DNA from: Streptomyces sp. NBC_01244
GTDB taxonomy: Bacteria; Actinomycetota; Actinomycetes; Streptomycetales; Streptomycetaceae
Direction: 5' to 3'
Length of the DNA stretch: 64,000 nt
Assembly (NCBI RefSeq): GCF_035987325.1
Contig: NZ_CP108488.1
Coordinates: 9,424,001 to 9,488,000 of the forward strand
Shown: in pieces, positions 1-11,135 of the stretch
How positions within the stretch are numbered: position 1 is the stretch's first letter
Layout: each line of letters opens with the position of its first letter
The notes under the pieces: model-generated
The model's input: the letters and a program-made list of their open reading frames with translations, nothing else
Told to the model about the DNA's origin: nothing
Databases searched by the model: none
Program-made: the position numbers and the translations under genes

Positions 1-1289
1 TAGAGGTGGTCGGTCATCCAGGCAACGGCCGAGTTCACCGGATCGGCCAGGGACACGGTCCAGGACTCAGGCCACAGGGAGCTGCCGGCGATGCGGCCGG
101 CGACGGCGGCGGCAACCGCCGCGAGGAGGGTGAGCAGGCGGCCGTACCAGCCGGAGAACACCCGGCGGACCAGGTGCTGTTCGTGGGCGCGCACGGGAGC
201 GGCGCCGATCCGGCGGCCCGCGGCGTCGGCGGTGCGGTCCAGCACCACGGCGAGCAGCACGATCGGGATGCCGGCGGCCAGGGCGGCGCCGACGTCCACG
301 GAGGCGAGGGCCTGGTAGACGCGGTCGCCGAGGCCGCCCGCGCCGATCACGGAGGCGATGACGGCCATGGACAGGCCCGTCATGATGGCCTGGTTGACGC
401 CGAGCAGGAGCTGCAGGCGCGCGAGCGGGAGCCGGGCGGTCAGCAGGCGTTGGCGCCCGGTGGCGCCGAGCGAGGCCGCGGCTTCCAGGACGCCCGGGTC
501 GGCGTCGCGCAGGCCGAGGGCGGTGAGCCGGGCCATGGGCGGGGCGGCGTAGACCACGGTGGCGAGGACGGCGGCGGGCACGCCGATGCCGAAGACCAGC
601 ACCATCGGCAGCAGGTACGCGAAGGCGGGCAGGATCTGCATGGTGTCGAGTACGGGGCGCAGGACGCGGTCGGCGCGCGGGGAGAGCCCCGCGGCGAGGC
701 CCAGCAGGGCGCCGAGTACGACGGAGGCGGCGACGGCGACGACCATCAGCGCGAGGGTCTGCATGGTCGGCACCCACATGCCGAGCAGTCCGCAGGCGGC
801 GAAAGCGCCGGCGCAGGTCAGGGCGAGCCGGATGCCGGCGAGGCGCCAAGCGACCAGGGCGGCCAGGGAGGTGACCCCGGTCCAGCCGGCGGCGAGCAGG
901 AGCACGTACACGGCGCGGACGGACACCACGACGGCGTTGCTGACGTGGCCGAAGAAATAGAGGAACAGCGGGTGGCTGTCGCGGTGGTCGATGATCCAGT
1001 CACCGGTGCGGCCGAGCGGGCCGGACAGGTCGACCGCCAGGGCCGCGGGCCAGCTGCCGGCGCCCGGGAAGGCCACGGCGAGCGGGATCAGCAGGGCGAC
1101 GGCGAGGCCCATCGGGAGGAGGACCCCGCGGCGCGCGGCGAGGGCGGCCAGGGGTCCGTGGGGGTGGTCCTGCGGAGCGGACTCGGCGGCGGAGGGACGC
1201 GGGCCGGCGGGCCGTTCGGAGGACTGCGGGGCTTCCGAAGGGGCGGCGGTGCGGGTGTCGGGCGGGGTGTGGGTCGGGGTCGCGGTCAT
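1..1289 (-). CDS. Glycine betaine/proline ABC transporter permease (3' end outside window)
   Basis: Inner-membrane permease that would move glycine betaine or proline with the ATPase encoded just upstream. The first 40 residues are polar and Pro/Ala-rich. Several hydrophobic segments follow, and a typical permease coupling loop (EAASLGATGRQRLL) sits before a VIGAGGLGDRVYQAL stretch that is characteristic of ProW/OpuAB proteins. After this first domain the frame continues into another hydrophobic helix and WTVSLADPVNSAVAWM, which resembles the start of a second permease domain, so the protein may be a double-permease fusion. The ATG at 1289 is chosen because GGAGG lies 8 bases upstream. It starts 52 bases after the ATPase stop, in the same operon. 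The C-terminus is cut by the window edge. Confidence 0.85.
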   Translation of the reverse strand, partial: MTATPTHTPPDTRTAAPSEAPQSSERPAGPRPSAAESAPQDHPHGPLAALAARRGVLLPMGLAVALLIPLAVAFPGAGSWPAALAVDLSGPLGRTGDWIIDHRDSHPLFLYFFGHVSNAVVVSVRAVYVLLLAAGWTGVTSLAALVAWRLAGIRLALTCAGAFAACGLLGMWVPTMQTLALMVVAVAASVVLGALLGLAAGLSPRADRVLRPVLDTMQILPAFAYLLPMVLVFGIGVPAAVLATVVYAAPPMARLTALGLRDADPGVLEAAASLGATGRQRLLTARLPLARLQLLLGVNQAIMTGLSMAVIASVIGAGGLGDRVYQALASVDVGAALAAGIPIVLLAVVLDRTADAAGRRIGAAPVRAHEQHLVRRVFSGWYGRLLTLLAAVAAAVAGRIAGSSLWPESWTVSLADPVNSAVAWMTDHL

Positions 1290-1341
1290 GCGCACCACCT
1301 CCGGGCATCGGGGACGGGGGCCGTGGGACGGGCCGGGCAGG

Positions 1342-2436
1342 TCATGCCGCCACTCCCCGTCCGGTGGCGGCCGGGAGCCCGGCCACGACGGCGAGCAGCC
1401 CGGCGTCGTCCACGACGCCCAGGCAGCGGCCGCGGTCGACGACGCGGGCCGGGCCACCGCTGCGGGCTACGGCCTGGATGGCCTCGACCACGGTGGTCGC
1501 GGGGTGGAGCGCGGGTCCCTGTTCGGCCTCGTCGGCAGTGGCGGGGCGCATCGCGGTGCGGACGGTGAGCACCTGTTCGCGGGGGACGTCGCGGACGAAG
1601 TCCCGTACGTACTCGTCGGCGGGCGAGCCGACGATCTCCTCGGGCGTGCCGAGCTGCACGATGCGGCCGTCGCGCATCAGCGCGATCCGGTCGCCCAGGC
1701 GCAGGGCCTCGGCGAGGTCGTGGGTGATGAAGACCATGGTGCGGCCCTCTTCGTGGTGGAGCCGGGCGACCTCCTCCTGCATCTCGCGGCGGATGAGGGG
1801 GTCGAGTGCGCTGAACGGCTCGTCGAACAGGAGCACTTCGGGGTCGGCGGCGAGGGCGCGGGCGAGACCGACACGCTGCTGCTGGCCGCCCGAGAGCTGG
1901 CCGGGGCGCCGGTCCTCCAGTCCTTCGAGGCCGACCTTGGCGACGAGTTCGCCGGCCTTGTGCCGGCGGTCACCGCGTCCGACGCCCTGGATCTCCAGTC
2001 CGTACGCCACGTTGTCGAGGACGGTGCGGTGCGGGAGCAGGCCGAAGTGCTGGAAGACCATGGCCGTGCGGTGGCGGCGCAGGGCGCGCAGCTGGGTGGT
2101 GTCCATGGCGAGGACGTCCTCGCCGTCGATGGACAGACTTCCGGCGGTGGGCTCGATGAGCCGGGTGAGGCAGCGTACGAGGGTGGACTTGCCGGAGCCG
2201 GACAGGCCCATCACGACGAAGACCTCGCCCTTGCGGACGTCGAAGGTGACGTCGCGGACGGCCGCGGTGCAGCCGGTGCGCTCGCGCAGTTCGGTGGCGG
2301 ACAGGTCGGCGTCGGCGGAGCCGGGGACCTTCGCGGCGGCCTTGTCGGGCCCGAAGACCTTCCAGAGGCCGTCCACGGAGAAGACGGGGGACTCGGCGGG
2401 GCCGGTGACGGGCGCGGCGGGGGTGGTGGTGCTCAT
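1342..2436 (-). CDS. Glycine betaine/proline ABC transporter ATP-binding protein
   Basis: ATPase of a type I osmoprotectant importer, 364 residues. It has Walker A (GLSGSGKST), signature ([16 protein letters not shown]), Walker B with [10 protein letters not shown], and the switch His ([16 protein letters not shown]). The last 90 residues contain a degenerate CBS-like segment ([20 protein letters not shown]), as in ProV/OpuAA, where CBS domains sense ionic strength. The N-terminal extension before the ABC core, with [14 protein letters not shown], is also typical of the family. Its ATG overlaps the TGA of the betA-like gene (ATGA), implying translational coupling. The substrate is inferred from family and from the betaine-synthesis genes in the same operon. 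Confidence 0.92.
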   Translation of the reverse strand: MSTTTPAAPVTGPAESPVFSVDGLWKVFGPDKAAAKVPGSADADLSATELRERTGCTAAVRDVTFDVRKGEVFVVMGLSGSGKSTLVRCLTRLIEPTAGSLSIDGEDVLAMDTTQLRALRRHRTAMVFQHFGLLPHRTVLDNVAYGLEIQGVGRGDRRHKAGELVAKVGLEGLEDRRPGQLSGGQQQRVGLARALAADPEVLLFDEPFSALDPLIRREMQEEVARLHHEEGRTMVFITHDLAEALRLGDRIALMRDGRIVQLGTPEEIVGSPADEYVRDFVRDVPREQVLTVRTAMRPATADEAEQGPALHPATTVVEAIQAVARSGGPARVVDRGRCLGVVDDAGLLAVVAGLPAATGRGVAA

Positions 2437-3998
2437 CGGGTACCACCTTCCCGGGACAGCAGTTCGGCTGCCTTTTCGCCGACCATGAGCACTCCGATCA
2501 TCGGGTTGACCGCGGGCATCGTCGGGAAGACGGAGGCGTCCGCGATGCGGATGCCTTCGAGCCCGCGGATCTTCAGGTCCGGGCCCACGACGGCCCCGGG
2601 GTCGTCGACGGCGCCCATCCGGCAGGTGCCGGCCGGGTGGTAGACGGTGTGCGCGACGGAGCGGGCGTAGGCGCTCAGCTCCTCGTCGCCGGTGATCTCC
2701 GGGCCGGGGCACACCTCTCGCTTGAGCCAGCCGGCCAGGGGCTGGGTCGCGGCGATCTGCCGCGCGAGCTTGATGCCGTCCACCAGGGTCCGGCCGTCGT
2801 AGTCGTCCTCGTCCGTGAAGTAGCGGAAGTCCAGGGCTGGTTTCACCTCGGGGTCCGCACTTGTCAGGTAGAGGCGGCCGCGGCTGCGCGGCTTGGGGAT
2901 GTTGGGGGTCATCGACACGCCGTGGGCGGGGCGTTCGTAGCCGATGCGCTCAGGGTTGTCGGTGAAGGGGACCTGATAGAAGTGGAACATCAGGTCGGGC
3001 CCCACGGAGTCGGGATCGCGCCGGACGAACAGCCCCGCGTCGCTGTCCATCGCGGAGTTCTCCGGTATCGGGCCGTCGGTTTCCCAGACGATCACCGACT
3101 CGGGGTGGTCGAGCAGGTTCTCCCCGACCCCGGGCAGGTCGTGCACCGGCGGGATGCCGAGGGCTTCCAGGTCCGCGCGCGGGCCGATGCCCGAGTGCAG
3201 CAGCAGCCGCGGGGTGTCCACGGCGCCGGCGCACACCAGCACCTCGCGGCGGGCGGTGACCAGGGATTCCGTGCCGTCCGAGGCGCGTACGTGGACTCCG
3301 CGCGCACGGGTGCCGTCGAGTTCCAGGCGGTGGGCCCAGGTCTCCAGGAGGATCCGGAGGTTGGGGCGTTCGTCCATGACGGGGTGGAGGTAGGCCACCG
3401 ACGCGGAGGAGCGCTTGTTGTCCTCGGGGTGGTAGGCAAGGTCGAAGAAGCCGGCGCCCTCGTGGAAGGGCTTTCGGTTGAAGCCCTCGACGCGCGGGAC
3501 GCCCAGGGCGGTCTGCGCGGAGTCGACGAAGTCGCGCGCGATGGCGTTGCGGTCCTCGTCGGCCACCGGGACGATGTTGTTGAGGAGCCTGTCGAAGTAC
3601 GGGTCCATGGCGGCCGCGTGCCAGCCTTCGGCTCCCGACTGCGCCCACTCGTCCCAGTCCGACGGGAGCGGCTTGAAGGCGATCAGGGTGTTGTGCGAGG
3701 AGCAGCCGCCGAGGACGCGGGCGCGGCTGTGGCGGATGTGCGAGTTGCCGCGGGGCTGCTCGGTGGTGGGGTAGTCGTAGTCGAGCTCGCCGCCGAGCAG
3801 GCCCATCCAGCGGCGCAGGGTGAGCACCTCGGGGCGGTCGACGTCACTGGGGCCGCCCTCGATGACGGCGACGGTGACATCCGGGTCCTCGGTCAGGCGG
3901 GAGGCGATCACCGAGCCGGCGGTGCCGCCGCCGACGACGACGTAGTCGTACTCCTGCTCCGTGGGGATGTGGGTGGGGCTGTGCGTGGGGGTGGTCAT
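2433..3998 (-). CDS. betA: GMC oxidoreductase, choline dehydrogenase-like (BetA)
   Basis: FAD-dependent GMC-family dehydrogenase, 521 residues, expected to oxidise choline to betaine aldehyde at the membrane or in the cytosol. The dinucleotide-binding motif [16 protein letters not shown] lies near residue 16. GMC signature regions are present ([15 protein letters not shown], and [18 protein letters not shown]), and the C-terminal catalytic His region reads [11 protein letters not shown], followed by [14 protein letters not shown]. The start at 3998 is preceded by AAGGAGGAG. It sits between an aldehyde dehydrogenase gene (14-base gap) and the transporter ATPase gene (4-base overlap), which is why choline is the favoured substrate. 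Another alcohol cannot be excluded from sequence alone. Confidence 0.85.
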   Translation of the reverse strand: MTTPTHSPTHIPTEQEYDYVVVGGGTAGSVIASRLTEDPDVTVAVIEGGPSDVDRPEVLTLRRWMGLLGGELDYDYPTTEQPRGNSHIRHSRARVLGGCSSHNTLIAFKPLPSDWDEWAQSGAEGWHAAAMDPYFDRLLNNIVPVADEDRNAIARDFVDSAQTALGVPRVEGFNRKPFHEGAGFFDLAYHPEDNKRSSASVAYLHPVMDERPNLRILLETWAHRLELDGTRARGVHVRASDGTESLVTARREVLVCAGAVDTPRLLLHSGIGPRADLEALGIPPVHDLPGVGENLLDHPESVIVWETDGPIPENSAMDSDAGLFVRRDPDSVGPDLMFHFYQVPFTDNPERIGYERPAHGVSMTPNIPKPRSRGRLYLTSADPEVKPALDFRYFTDEDDYDGRTLVDGIKLARQIAATQPLAGWLKREVCPGPEITGDEELSAYARSVAHTVYHPAGTCRMGAVDDPGAVVGPDLKIRGLEGIRIADASVFPTMPAVNPMIGVLMVGEKAAELLSREGGTR

Positions 3999-4012
3999 GC
4001 TCTGCTCCTCCT

Positions 4013-5497
<1,485 letters not shown>

Positions 5498-5585
5498 GAC
5501 TCGGTGTACCTCCGATTTCGGCACCGCGGCTTACCCGCAGTGGTGTTGCTTGTTCCCGCTTGCCCCGGTCCCTGGAAGCTATGTC

Positions 5586-5645
5586 CTATCCGTCACTGGA
5601 AGTGACGGGAGTCACCCCCCGTCACTCCGAGGAGGTATCGGATAG
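5586..5645. promoter_or_regulatory. Nested dyad cluster upstream of the betaine operon (putative operator)
   Basis: Three overlapping symmetries are visible. GTCACT-GGA-AGTGAC occupies 5592-5606 (perfect 6-3-6). GTGAC-GGGA-GTCAC occupies 5602-5615 and shares its left half with the first. A further GTCACT copy lies at 5621-5626. The whole is bracketed by CTATCCG at 5586-5592 and CGGATAG at 5639-5645. It lies about 90 bases upstream of the betB start and is a natural candidate for a repressor or osmotic regulator site. No regulator gene is adjacent in the window. Confidence 0.55.
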
Positions 5646-6160
5646 ATAGGGGCATATCGAATGCCCTCGGAGGGTGGGCGGCGCGTTCGGCCGCGACCGG
5701 GGAACGCGGGTTGCGCCGACGGCGCCGTGGTCAAGACGCGGTGGGCCGCGTCAACGAGGCGGCCCGCCAGCGCAGGGGCCGGGACCGTTTTCCAGGAGGC
5801 GTCGGTGCCGAGGAAGACTCGGTGCGCGACGGGGTTCGGTGCCGGAGCGGCCGTTTTGGGTGGGATCGACGGAAGACGCCCGGCTGGGAAGCCCCGGCCG
5901 AGCGTTTTCGCGCGCGTGCTGCCGCTGGTGGCTCAGGGCCAGTGGTGGGTCTGCCAGAAGTTCCAGACGCCGACCGGGCTGCCGTAGCGGGAGTTCCTGT
6001 AGTCCAGGCCCCACTGGCCGGTCTCGTACCGCCTGATCTCCCGGCGCGTCATGGTGTCGCGCCCGGAGACGCTGTTGATCGCGTCTGCCTGTTGGCGTCG
6101 GGGGGCTGCGGGTCCAAAGTAGGTCAGAATCTGTCCTATATGGCCTCTAGCCTGCGGTTT
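5646..6160. other. Intergenic stretch, no convincing gene
   Basis: About 500 bases lie between the betaine operator region and the YdeI-like gene. Open frames exist on both strands but they are Arg/Gly/Pro-rich, lack ribosome sites and resemble no family I know. I see no strong hairpin here. Confidence 0.5.
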
Positions 6161-6742
6161 ATGCAGAAACACGAGGACGGCGTCGAGATTCTTGTCCCCG
6201 CGAGCCCGGCCGAGCTGGAGGCATGGCTCGACGAGCATCACGGGGAGCGGACCGCGCTCTGGGTGAAGATCGCCAAGAAGCATACCGGCATCCCGTCGCT
6301 CACCTGGGAAGAGATGGTCGACACGGTGCTCTGCTTCGGCTGGATCGACGGTCTGCGGCGCGGCTTCGACGACACGTACTTCCTGCAGCGCACGACACCC
6401 CGCCGCCCCCGCTCGCCCTGGTCGCAGGTGAACGTCGACAAGGCCGAGGCCCTGATCGCGGAGGGACGGATGCGCCCCCGCGGCCTCGCCGAGGTCGAGG
6501 CGGCGCGGGCGGACGGTCGCTGGGCGAGGGCATACGCCTCGCAGAAGAACGCCACCGCACCGCCGGATCTCGTCGAGGCACTCGACGCGAACCCGGCGGC
6601 GCGGGCGTTCTACGAGACGCTCGGCAAGTCCGACCAGTTCGCCCTGTATCTCAGCCTGGTCACCGCCCGCACCGAGAAGACCCGGCTGGCCCGCCTGGAG
6701 CGGATGGTGGCGACGATGGCGAGGTCCGAGCGGCCATCATGA
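6161..6742 (+). CDS. YdeI/OmpD-associated (bacteriocin-protection-like) family protein
   Basis: Cytoplasmic protein of about 193 residues. The N-terminal half matches the YdeI-family pattern: an early PASPAELEAWLDEHH, then ALWVKIAKK, LTWEEMVDTVLCFGWIDG, and the Tyr/Phe-Leu-Arg-Thr-Pro-Arg segment (YFLQRTTPRRPRSPWS). The C-terminal part (YASQKNATAPPDLVEAL, then ETLGKSDQFALYLSLVTARTEKTR) is also typical. The family is linked in the literature to stress and peptide tolerance but has no firm biochemical role. An in-frame ATG at 6140 would add seven residues; neither start has a clear ribosome site. The gene stands alone. Confidence 0.85.
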   Translation: MQKHEDGVEILVPASPAELEAWLDEHHGERTALWVKIAKKHTGIPSLTWEEMVDTVLCFGWIDGLRRGFDDTYFLQRTTPRRPRSPWSQVNVDKAEALIAEGRMRPRGLAEVEAARADGRWARAYASQKNATAPPDLVEALDANPAARAFYETLGKSDQFALYLSLVTARTEKTRLARLERMVATMARSERPS

Positions 6743-7012
6743 TCAACGGTACTGGGGGTCAATACACCTAGATCGTTATCGAGTGGACGGTCGTCGTCCC
6801 ATACAGCAGCCCCACCTCCTCGACAACCGCCGACAGACGCTCACCGCCGCCGTCGAAGGCATCACCATGGCGGTGTGGGTGAACACCTTGCCCCGGCTCC
6901 AGCGCGGCGAGCCCTGGTACGAGATCGGCGTCGACGACCCGGGCCAGCGCCGCGCCCGCTACTCCGAAGCGGTCGGCCGCTGATCGGCGCTGAGCAAGCC
7001 CAAGGGGAGCCT

Positions 7013-7042
7013 GGGCAAGCCGCCCCGAACCTGGGCTTGCCC
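7013..7042. repeat. Hairpin with GGGCAAGCC arms, copy 1
   Basis: GGGCAAGCC at 7013-7021 pairs perfectly with GGCTTGCCC at 7034-7042 across a 12-base loop. The same arms recur at 7254-7284, so this is a repeated structural element rather than a chance stem. No T-run follows either copy. Confidence 0.6.
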
Positions 7043-7253
7043 ACCCCGGCCGGGGCTCGCCGCAGGGGCGGCGTCGGTCACGGCCGGCCCGGGCCTCCCG
7101 GTGAGGCCGTGGCTGACCGATAATGGGGCCCGATGACCGGTCACCGTTCGGGCGGGGAGTTGTACGGTTCGGTCACGGCGCTGACGTGCCGTTTGACCGA
7201 GCGCGGGAGACGGATCGTCACGCCCGGCCTGCCGACCGGTCATGGGTCCCGGT

Positions 7254-7284
7254 GGGCAAGCCCCACCGCACGAAGGGCTTGCCC
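7254..7284. repeat. Hairpin with GGGCAAGCC arms, copy 2
   Basis: Arms at 7254-7262 and 7276-7284 are identical to those of the copy at 7013-7042; the loop differs. The copies are about 240 bases apart in a stretch without an intact gene. Confidence 0.6.
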
Positions 7285-8145
7285 AGCGTCCGGTCCGCAG
7301 GGCGGGATGGCTCCCGAGGTCATGGCATCACCGTCTGGAACGCGACGGCCCGGAGCCGACCGACGCCCTCGTGCTGGCCGTACACCGGAGTCATGAGACG
7401 AAACGAGCAGGACAGCCCGGCCGTCCTCGGGCAGAGCGAGCCGGGGGGAAAGTGGATGGCCCTGGCGCGCCTTCACGCATCCCGGTCGGCCGCCTCGTGC
7501 CGTTCGAGCGACCGGATGCGCTGCTATTCCTCACCGATCCGCACGACCCTTACTACACGGCGCGGATGGAGTTGTCCGGGGCCGAGAAGGTAGGCCAACG
7601 TCACGACCTCCTCCACACGCTCACCCGCGGCGTCACCACAGAACTGGGCTACACCGGACCCGGGGTTGCGCTGTAGGTCCACGTCGGCCGAAGGCACGAA
7701 CTCGCGCTGCATCGTGCTCACGTCGATGGCCTCACCCGGCTGCTGGGTCACGCCGTTGGCGCCATCGGGGCGCGCAGCACGCCCGGTCGTCCGGCGGCAA
7801 CGTCGGAGTGGACGGTTGTGGCGGTGAGCCCGCTGATGGTGGCGACCTTGGAGTCGCTCATGAAGTCCTGCCCGTGCGGTTGGGGGGAGGGACGGGGCGG
7901 CCGGCGAGGTGGGCGATGCTCTGGGCGGCGTCGTAGGGCAGCGGCCGGGCCGATCCGGGCAGGGGCTTGACTGCTGCGGTGAAGGCGCAGTGGTGGTGGC
8001 GACGCCTGATGGAGACGGATACACCGGGGCGAAAGATCAGGGGCGAGACGGGGTACGGCTCAAGATGCACCGGTCTGCCGGGAATCCTGCGTCTTCGAGT
8101 TGATGAATTGGCGGTACCACCACATCGTCTCGGATTCGCGGTGAA

Positions 8146-8433
8146 TCAGACTGCAGTAGCGCACCTGGCAGGAGTCCCGGTGGCGTCGGGCAGCAGCTTG
8201 CGCGAGTGCCATCGCTGCTCGGCGACGGGCCCGCTGGGTCGGGGGGATGGCCGCGTGTCGAGGTGAAGGTGGCGACACCACCACAGGGCAGATCGCTCGT
8301 TGTGTTCCGGGAGGCAGTCTGCGTCGGTGCAGCCGCGGATGTGGTGTCTTGCGGCCTGCCAGGCTGTGATCGCGCGCAGTTCCGACAATCGCTTGAGGGA
8401 TGCTCGTAGGAGGACACGCTGATGAGTCTTCAC
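8146..8433 (-). CDS. Possible small protein with paired Cys/His, unrecognised
   Basis: This 95-residue frame starts at GTG 8433. Its first half reads like a real protein: basic amphipathic helices (VLLRASLKRLSELRAITAW), then HHIRGCTDADCLPEHN and WWCRHLHL, which could bind a metal through two Cys and several His. The second half is low in information. There is no good ribosome site and no neighbour to support a role. It could equally be a decayed fragment. Confidence 0.3.
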   Translation of the reverse strand: MKTHQRVLLRASLKRLSELRAITAWQAARHHIRGCTDADCLPEHNERSALWWCRHLHLDTRPSPRPSGPVAEQRWHSRKLLPDATGTPARCATAV

Positions 8434-8995
8434 GTGACCCCGGCCATCTTCTGTGTGGTGATTCTTGTCGACCCGCTTGTGGAGGCCCGGTGATGCCGTG
8501 ATCGACGTGCGCCGGTCGTGCGCAGCCGGGGTGGGACCGGGATAGTCCGGGAAGCGGTTTTTGGTGACTATACGCGCCCCTGTCCAAGAGCATCGGTCTC
8601 GCCGTTTGAACGCTCGCGGGGGCACGGGCGGGGCCTTGTCCAGAGTCGGGGATTCCTCAGATTGTGAGTCCGGCGGCCTGCTACCAGCTTCGCGGGTGGC
8701 GGCTGTTAGATCGCCCGCACCGCTGAGTGCACCTCGGCGGGAAACAAGCCGGTCGTCGCCGGGCCACTTTCGAGACCCCAACGGCTACGACACGTCGCCG
8801 GAACGCCCCTCCCACGCAACACGCCTCGGTGCCCGCGTCCCCGGTCAGCAGTGGCGCCACCGGCCCTCCAGGGGCGTGGTGTGCGTGGGGGCGTGTGGCT
8901 GGCGTTCGGGGAATCCTGGGTGGTGCACGGAATCCTGCCGTGCGGGCGGTTCCGGGCAGCGGGTGGCTGCCCGGAACCGCTGTGTGGCGGGTTGA
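8434..8995. other. Intergenic stretch, nothing recognised
   Basis: About 560 bases between the doubtful small frame and the stop of the FG-GAP protein. Both strands are open in places, but codon content is Arg/Pro/Gly-rich and no family is recognisable. I see no strong terminator-like stem at the 3' end of the FG-GAP gene. Confidence 0.45.
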
Positions 8996-10537
8996 TCAGG
9001 GGTTCACGGGCAGGTTCATGGGCCAGATCTTGTCGCCTGCGGCGAAGACGCCCTTGCCGTCGCCCTTGTAGAAGTGGAGCTCGGTGGTCCACTGGCTGAG
9101 GAGGTCGAGCTTCTTGTCGCCGTCGACGTCGCCGGCGTAAATTTTGGCGCCGTCGGTGGCCCAGCTGTTGTCGGGCCAGATGTTGACGCCGCCGTTGAGG
9201 CCGCCCTGGGCGTTGCCGTCGTAGCGCATGAGGGAGCCGCCAAGGTTTACGGCGATGACGTCATCGCGGGTGTCGCCGTTGGCGTCACCGGTGACCACAT
9301 GCTTCATGGTCTTCCACGAGTTGTCGGGCCACAGCTGGCGGCTCTGCTGGTTCAGCAGGCCGTTGGTGCCGGTGTTGTAGACGTACAGGGCGCCGGTGTT
9401 CCACACGGCGAGGAGTCCGTCGCGGCCGGAGCTGTCGGCCTTGAAGCGGGCCAGGTGGAGCATGCCGGCCCAGTTGGTGTTGTCGGGCCACATCTGCTGG
9501 CCGGAGGCCAGGGTGCCATCAGCCTTGCCCGCGTAGAGGTGGAGGCTGCCGGTGCCGAAGACGGCGGCGATGTCCATGTTGCCGTCGCCGTTGAAGTCGC
9601 CACCGATGATCTCGGCGATCGCCTTCCAGCTGCCGTCGAGCCCCCACAGGGGCCGGCCGTACTGGAAGGTGCCGTCGGTGCGGCCGTAGGCGGCGTGGAG
9701 GTTGCCGTCCTTGGTGACCACCGCGATGTCCGAGCGGCCGTCCTTGTTGAAGTCGGCGGTCGTCATGACCTGGGTGGCATCGGGAAGGATGGTGGCCAGG
9801 CGGACCTGCTGGACCCAGCTGGCGACGTCGTAGGCGCGGGCGGCGATCGCGTCGGTGCGGGTTTCCGTCTCACCGCCGCAGCCACCCTGCCAGGACCGGC
9901 TGGCCACACCGACGACATCACCGGCGGAGTTGAGGAGGGGTGCTCCGGTGTCGCCCTTGCAGATGTTGTCGCTTGCGCTCTTGCCGACGACTTCGATTGT
10001 GGGGTAGGCCACCGAGTTCACCTTGAACGTGGCCTTCCTGGGCTTGGTGGCCGCCAGCCCCCACAGGGTCTTGCTCCGACCCAGCCCGGCGGCGACCAGT
10101 TCGCTGCCCACGGCGGGGGCGGTGGCTGAGACATCGGCCGGGGTGATGGTCGTGACGGGCTTGTCCAGCCGGGCCATGACCAGGTCGCGGGTCGAGCGGG
10201 CCTTCAGATCGGTGATCGTCGCGGTCTGGCCGTTGCCGAAGGTGACGATGGAGGTCCGCTTCGGCTTGCCGTCCGTGAGGGCCGCGCCGGGAGTGTCGGC
10301 GAAACAGCTGGAGGCGGTCAGGACCCAGTTCTGGTCGACCAGCGTGGCGGTGCAGGCCTTCGCGGTGGCCTCGGGGCCGATGGTGACCCGGGCTATGTAG
10401 GCGTGCTCTCCGGCGGCTGAGGGTGCCCCGACGATCGCGGTGGCGGTTCCGGCCAGGAGCAGGGAGGCAGTGATGCCGGCAGTGGCCAGAGTGGCCAGTC
10501 GCATCGGACGTGACCGGGTATGAGACATGTGGGACAT
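8996..10537 (-). CDS. Secreted trypsin-fold pseudoprotease with FG-GAP/VCBS repeats
   Basis: Secreted protein of 513 residues. A signal peptide covers about residues 1-35 (LATAGITASLLLAGTATAI). Residues 36-240 follow the chymotrypsin/S1 fold, but the catalytic positions are altered: the His motif reads VLTASSCF instead of TAAHC, and the Ser motif reads CKGDTGAPLL instead of GDSGGP. Only the central Asp (RDLVMARL) looks retained. Residues 250-513 hold at least four FG-GAP-type repeats with Asp-rich calcium loops (DFNKDGRSD, DFNGDGNMD, DANGDTRDD, DVDGDKKLD). Proteolysis is therefore unlikely; binding is more likely. The start at 10537 has AGGAAAACC upstream. A small secreted protein gene lies 82 bases upstream on the same strand. 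Confidence 0.85.
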   Translation of the reverse strand: MSHMSHTRSRPMRLATLATAGITASLLLAGTATAIVGAPSAAGEHAYIARVTIGPEATAKACTATLVDQNWVLTASSCFADTPGAALTDGKPKRTSIVTFGNGQTATITDLKARSTRDLVMARLDKPVTTITPADVSATAPAVGSELVAAGLGRSKTLWGLAATKPRKATFKVNSVAYPTIEVVGKSASDNICKGDTGAPLLNSAGDVVGVASRSWQGGCGGETETRTDAIAARAYDVASWVQQVRLATILPDATQVMTTADFNKDGRSDIAVVTKDGNLHAAYGRTDGTFQYGRPLWGLDGSWKAIAEIIGGDFNGDGNMDIAAVFGTGSLHLYAGKADGTLASGQQMWPDNTNWAGMLHLARFKADSSGRDGLLAVWNTGALYVYNTGTNGLLNQQSRQLWPDNSWKTMKHVVTGDANGDTRDDVIAVNLGGSLMRYDGNAQGGLNGGVNIWPDNSWATDGAKIYAGDVDGDKKLDLLSQWTTELHFYKGDGKGVFAAGDKIWPMNLPVNP

Positions 10538-10619
10538 GGTTTTCCTAAGGCTCTACTTCGAGAGGGTGGAGGCGGCAGGCCCTGTGGCTGTCACGCCGCA
10601 GTTGGCCTGATGACCGGGC

Positions 10620-11135
10620 TCAGCCGGCGACGCGGAGCTCGATGAGAGCGGAAGGCGTGCCTTCGGCGGTGGCTTCGCCGAAGCTGGTGAAGTCGTTGGC
10701 GGGGGCGTTGATGACGGTCTTGACGCCGTCGGCCTCGATGGTGCTCTTCACCGGGGCGTCGCCGGTCCAGATGCCCCAGGCCTTCGGGACCGACAGGGTG
10801 AGGTAACCGGGCTTCGCCTTGACGTCGAAGCAGTAGTCCTTCTCCCCGGACCGGGTGTTGACGGTGATGTCCACGGTGCCGCCACAGGCGACGAGGACGA
10901 TGTTGCCGTCACCGCGCTTGAGGACGATGCCCCGCTCGGCCTCGATCGTCGCGGCATTCGGATAGCCGAAGTCCTCGATGGCATAGGGCATTTCATCGGC
11001 AGCGACTACGGCTGCGGCTGCGGCAGTGGTGACGGTTCCGGGTACGGCGTAAGCCACGCCGATGGCCGCGGTGGATGCCGTGAGTACCGAAGCGAGGCCC
11101 ACGAACAGGGCCTTGCGCGCACGGGATATAGCCAT
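10620..11135 (-). CDS. Small secreted protein, unknown function
   Basis: 171 residues with a clear signal peptide (ALFVGLASVLTASTAAIGVAYA). The mature part is beta-rich with two Cys that could form a disulfide (VLVACGGTVDITV and EKDYCFDV), followed by GYLTLSVPKAWGIW. I do not recognise the family. It ends 82 bases before the FG-GAP pseudoprotease start on the same strand, so the two may be co-transcribed and act together outside the cell; this is inferred from proximity only. The start at 11135 has GAGGG upstream. Confidence 0.75.
   Translation of the reverse strand: MAISRARKALFVGLASVLTASTAAIGVAYAVPGTVTTAAAAAVVAADEMPYAIEDFGYPNAATIEAERGIVLKRGDGNIVLVACGGTVDITVNTRSGEKDYCFDVKAKPGYLTLSVPKAWGIWTGDAPVKSTIEADGVKTVINAPANDFTSFGEATAEGTPSALIELRVAG

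Larger units (their letters stand above)
6743..8145. other. Largely non-coding or degenerate stretch with repeated hairpins
   Basis: I find no intact gene here. Two short plus-strand frames look protein-like: 6870-6983 (MAVWVNTLPRLQRGEPWYE, ending in a stop at 6983) and about 7495-7676 (RPDALLFLTDPHDPYYTAR and onward to a stop). Both lack a credible upstream portion, so they may be 3' scraps of decayed genes. Two related hairpins at 7013-7042 and 7254-7284 are listed separately. The other open frames are compositional. Confidence 0.45.

Noticed and set aside
7524..8024. 166-codon minus-strand frame
   Set aside because: Pro/Ser/Arg-rich with no domain or ribosome site; overlapping frames on the other strand look equally open.
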